From contig CALGGS010000259.1 in NCBI GenBank assembly GCA_937915735.1, positions 1 to 6,590 of the forward strand: DNA of 6,590 nucleotides. Reading direction: 5' to 3'. Of the stretch, positions 6,486-6,590 are shown piece after piece. The notes under the pieces are model-generated. The model was not told the origin of the DNA. It saw only the letters and a program-made list of their open reading frames with translations, and ran no database searches. Made by a program: the position numbers and the translations under genes. Positions within the stretch are counted from its first letter, which is position 1. Each line of letters begins with the position of its first letter. This stretch comes from an uncultured Treponema sp. Its GTDB lineage: Bacteria; Spirochaetota; Spirochaetia; Treponematales; Treponemataceae.

Positions 6486-6514
6486 TTGACAGAAGTGAAA
6501 AACTATCGTATTAT
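6486..6514 (+). promoter_or_regulatory. Divergent sigma-70 promoter facing the contig end
   Basis: TTGACA (6486-6491), a 17-nt spacer and TATTAT (6509-6514, 5 of 6) point rightwards, away from trpB. The expected start site is about 6521, at the edge of the palindrome at 6519-6542. The gene it serves is cut off by the contig end. Confidence 0.7.
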
Positions 6515-6518
6515 ATTG

Positions 6519-6542
6519 ATATATGAACACTTGTTCATATAT
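6519..6542. repeat. 24-bp palindromic operator candidate
   Basis: Arms ATATATGAACA (6519-6529) and TGTTCATATAT (6532-6542) are perfect reverse complements of 11 bp around a 2-nt centre. The core TGAACA-N2-TGTTCA has the size and symmetry of operators bound by TetR-type dimeric repressors. It lies on the predicted transcription start of the rightward promoter, so occupation should repress that unit; autoregulation by a regulator gene just beyond the contig is the simplest reading. No T-run follows, so it is not a terminator. Confidence 0.6.
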
Positions 6543-6553
6543 TGAAAAAATAA

Positions 6554-6590
6554 AGATCGGAAGAGCGTCGTGTAGGGAAAGAGTGTAGAT
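6554..6590. other. Illumina adapter contamination, not genomic
   Basis: From 6554 to the last base the sequence matches the Illumina TruSeq universal adapter in reverse complement. It begins with the diagnostic AGATCGGAAGAGC (6554-6566) followed by GTCGTGTAGGGAAAGAGTGT (6567-6586). The genome sequence therefore stops at about 6553, and nothing biological should be annotated to the right of it. Confidence 0.97.

Noticed and set aside
6523..6552. Short + strand reading frame starting ATG within the palindrome
   Set aside because: It has no Shine-Dalgarno, only ten genomic codons before the adapter begins, and its start lies in the operator candidate. The real gene start is probably beyond the contig end.

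Overview
The window looks like a piece of a Treponema-type spirochaete chromosome of low to moderate G+C. Three things suggest this. The 3' end of an isoleucyl-tRNA synthetase gene is followed directly by two lipoprotein genes, an order I recall from Treponema pallidum (ileS TP0452, then TP0453 and TP0454). The synthetase end resembles the eukaryote-like IleRS type. A flagellin-glycosylation-type (MAF/DUF115) protein is also present. The genus is an inference from family knowledge, not from a search.

Layout on the + strand: the last 115 codons of ileS (3-350); a 289-residue lipoprotein starting at a TTG codon inside the end of ileS (337-1206); and a 201-residue four-TPR lipoprotein (1210-1815). 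The three are packed tightly enough to be one transcription unit. The unit ends convergently, with a 1-bp gap to the next gene, and a small hairpin spans both stop codons.

Layout on the - strand, read right to left: a stand-alone TrpB2-type tryptophan synthase beta-like gene (6345-4972) with a strong promoter and Shine-Dalgarno site; a 132-bp intergenic stretch with a candidate promoter; a MAF/DUF115 protein (4839-3298); and, overlapping it by ATGA, a two-TM membrane protein with a long acidic linker and a degenerate, probably non-catalytic GGDEF domain (3301-1817).

The right end (6346-6553) is a divergent control region. It holds the trpB promoter embedded in GTTTC/GAAAC repeats, and an oppositely directed TTGACA-N17-TATTAT promoter whose start site falls in a near-perfect 24-bp palindrome. 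The palindrome looks like the operator of a regulator whose gene would lie beyond the contig. The last 37 bases (6554-6590) are Illumina adapter, not genome.

The sequence suggests three functional groups: envelope lipoproteins produced with ileS, a surface or flagellar glycosylation protein coupled to a membrane signalling-like protein, and an indole or tryptophan salvage enzyme beside a missing regulated neighbour. I see no CRISPR array, rRNA, tRNA or complete mobile element, and no gene-free stretch longer than 300 bases.
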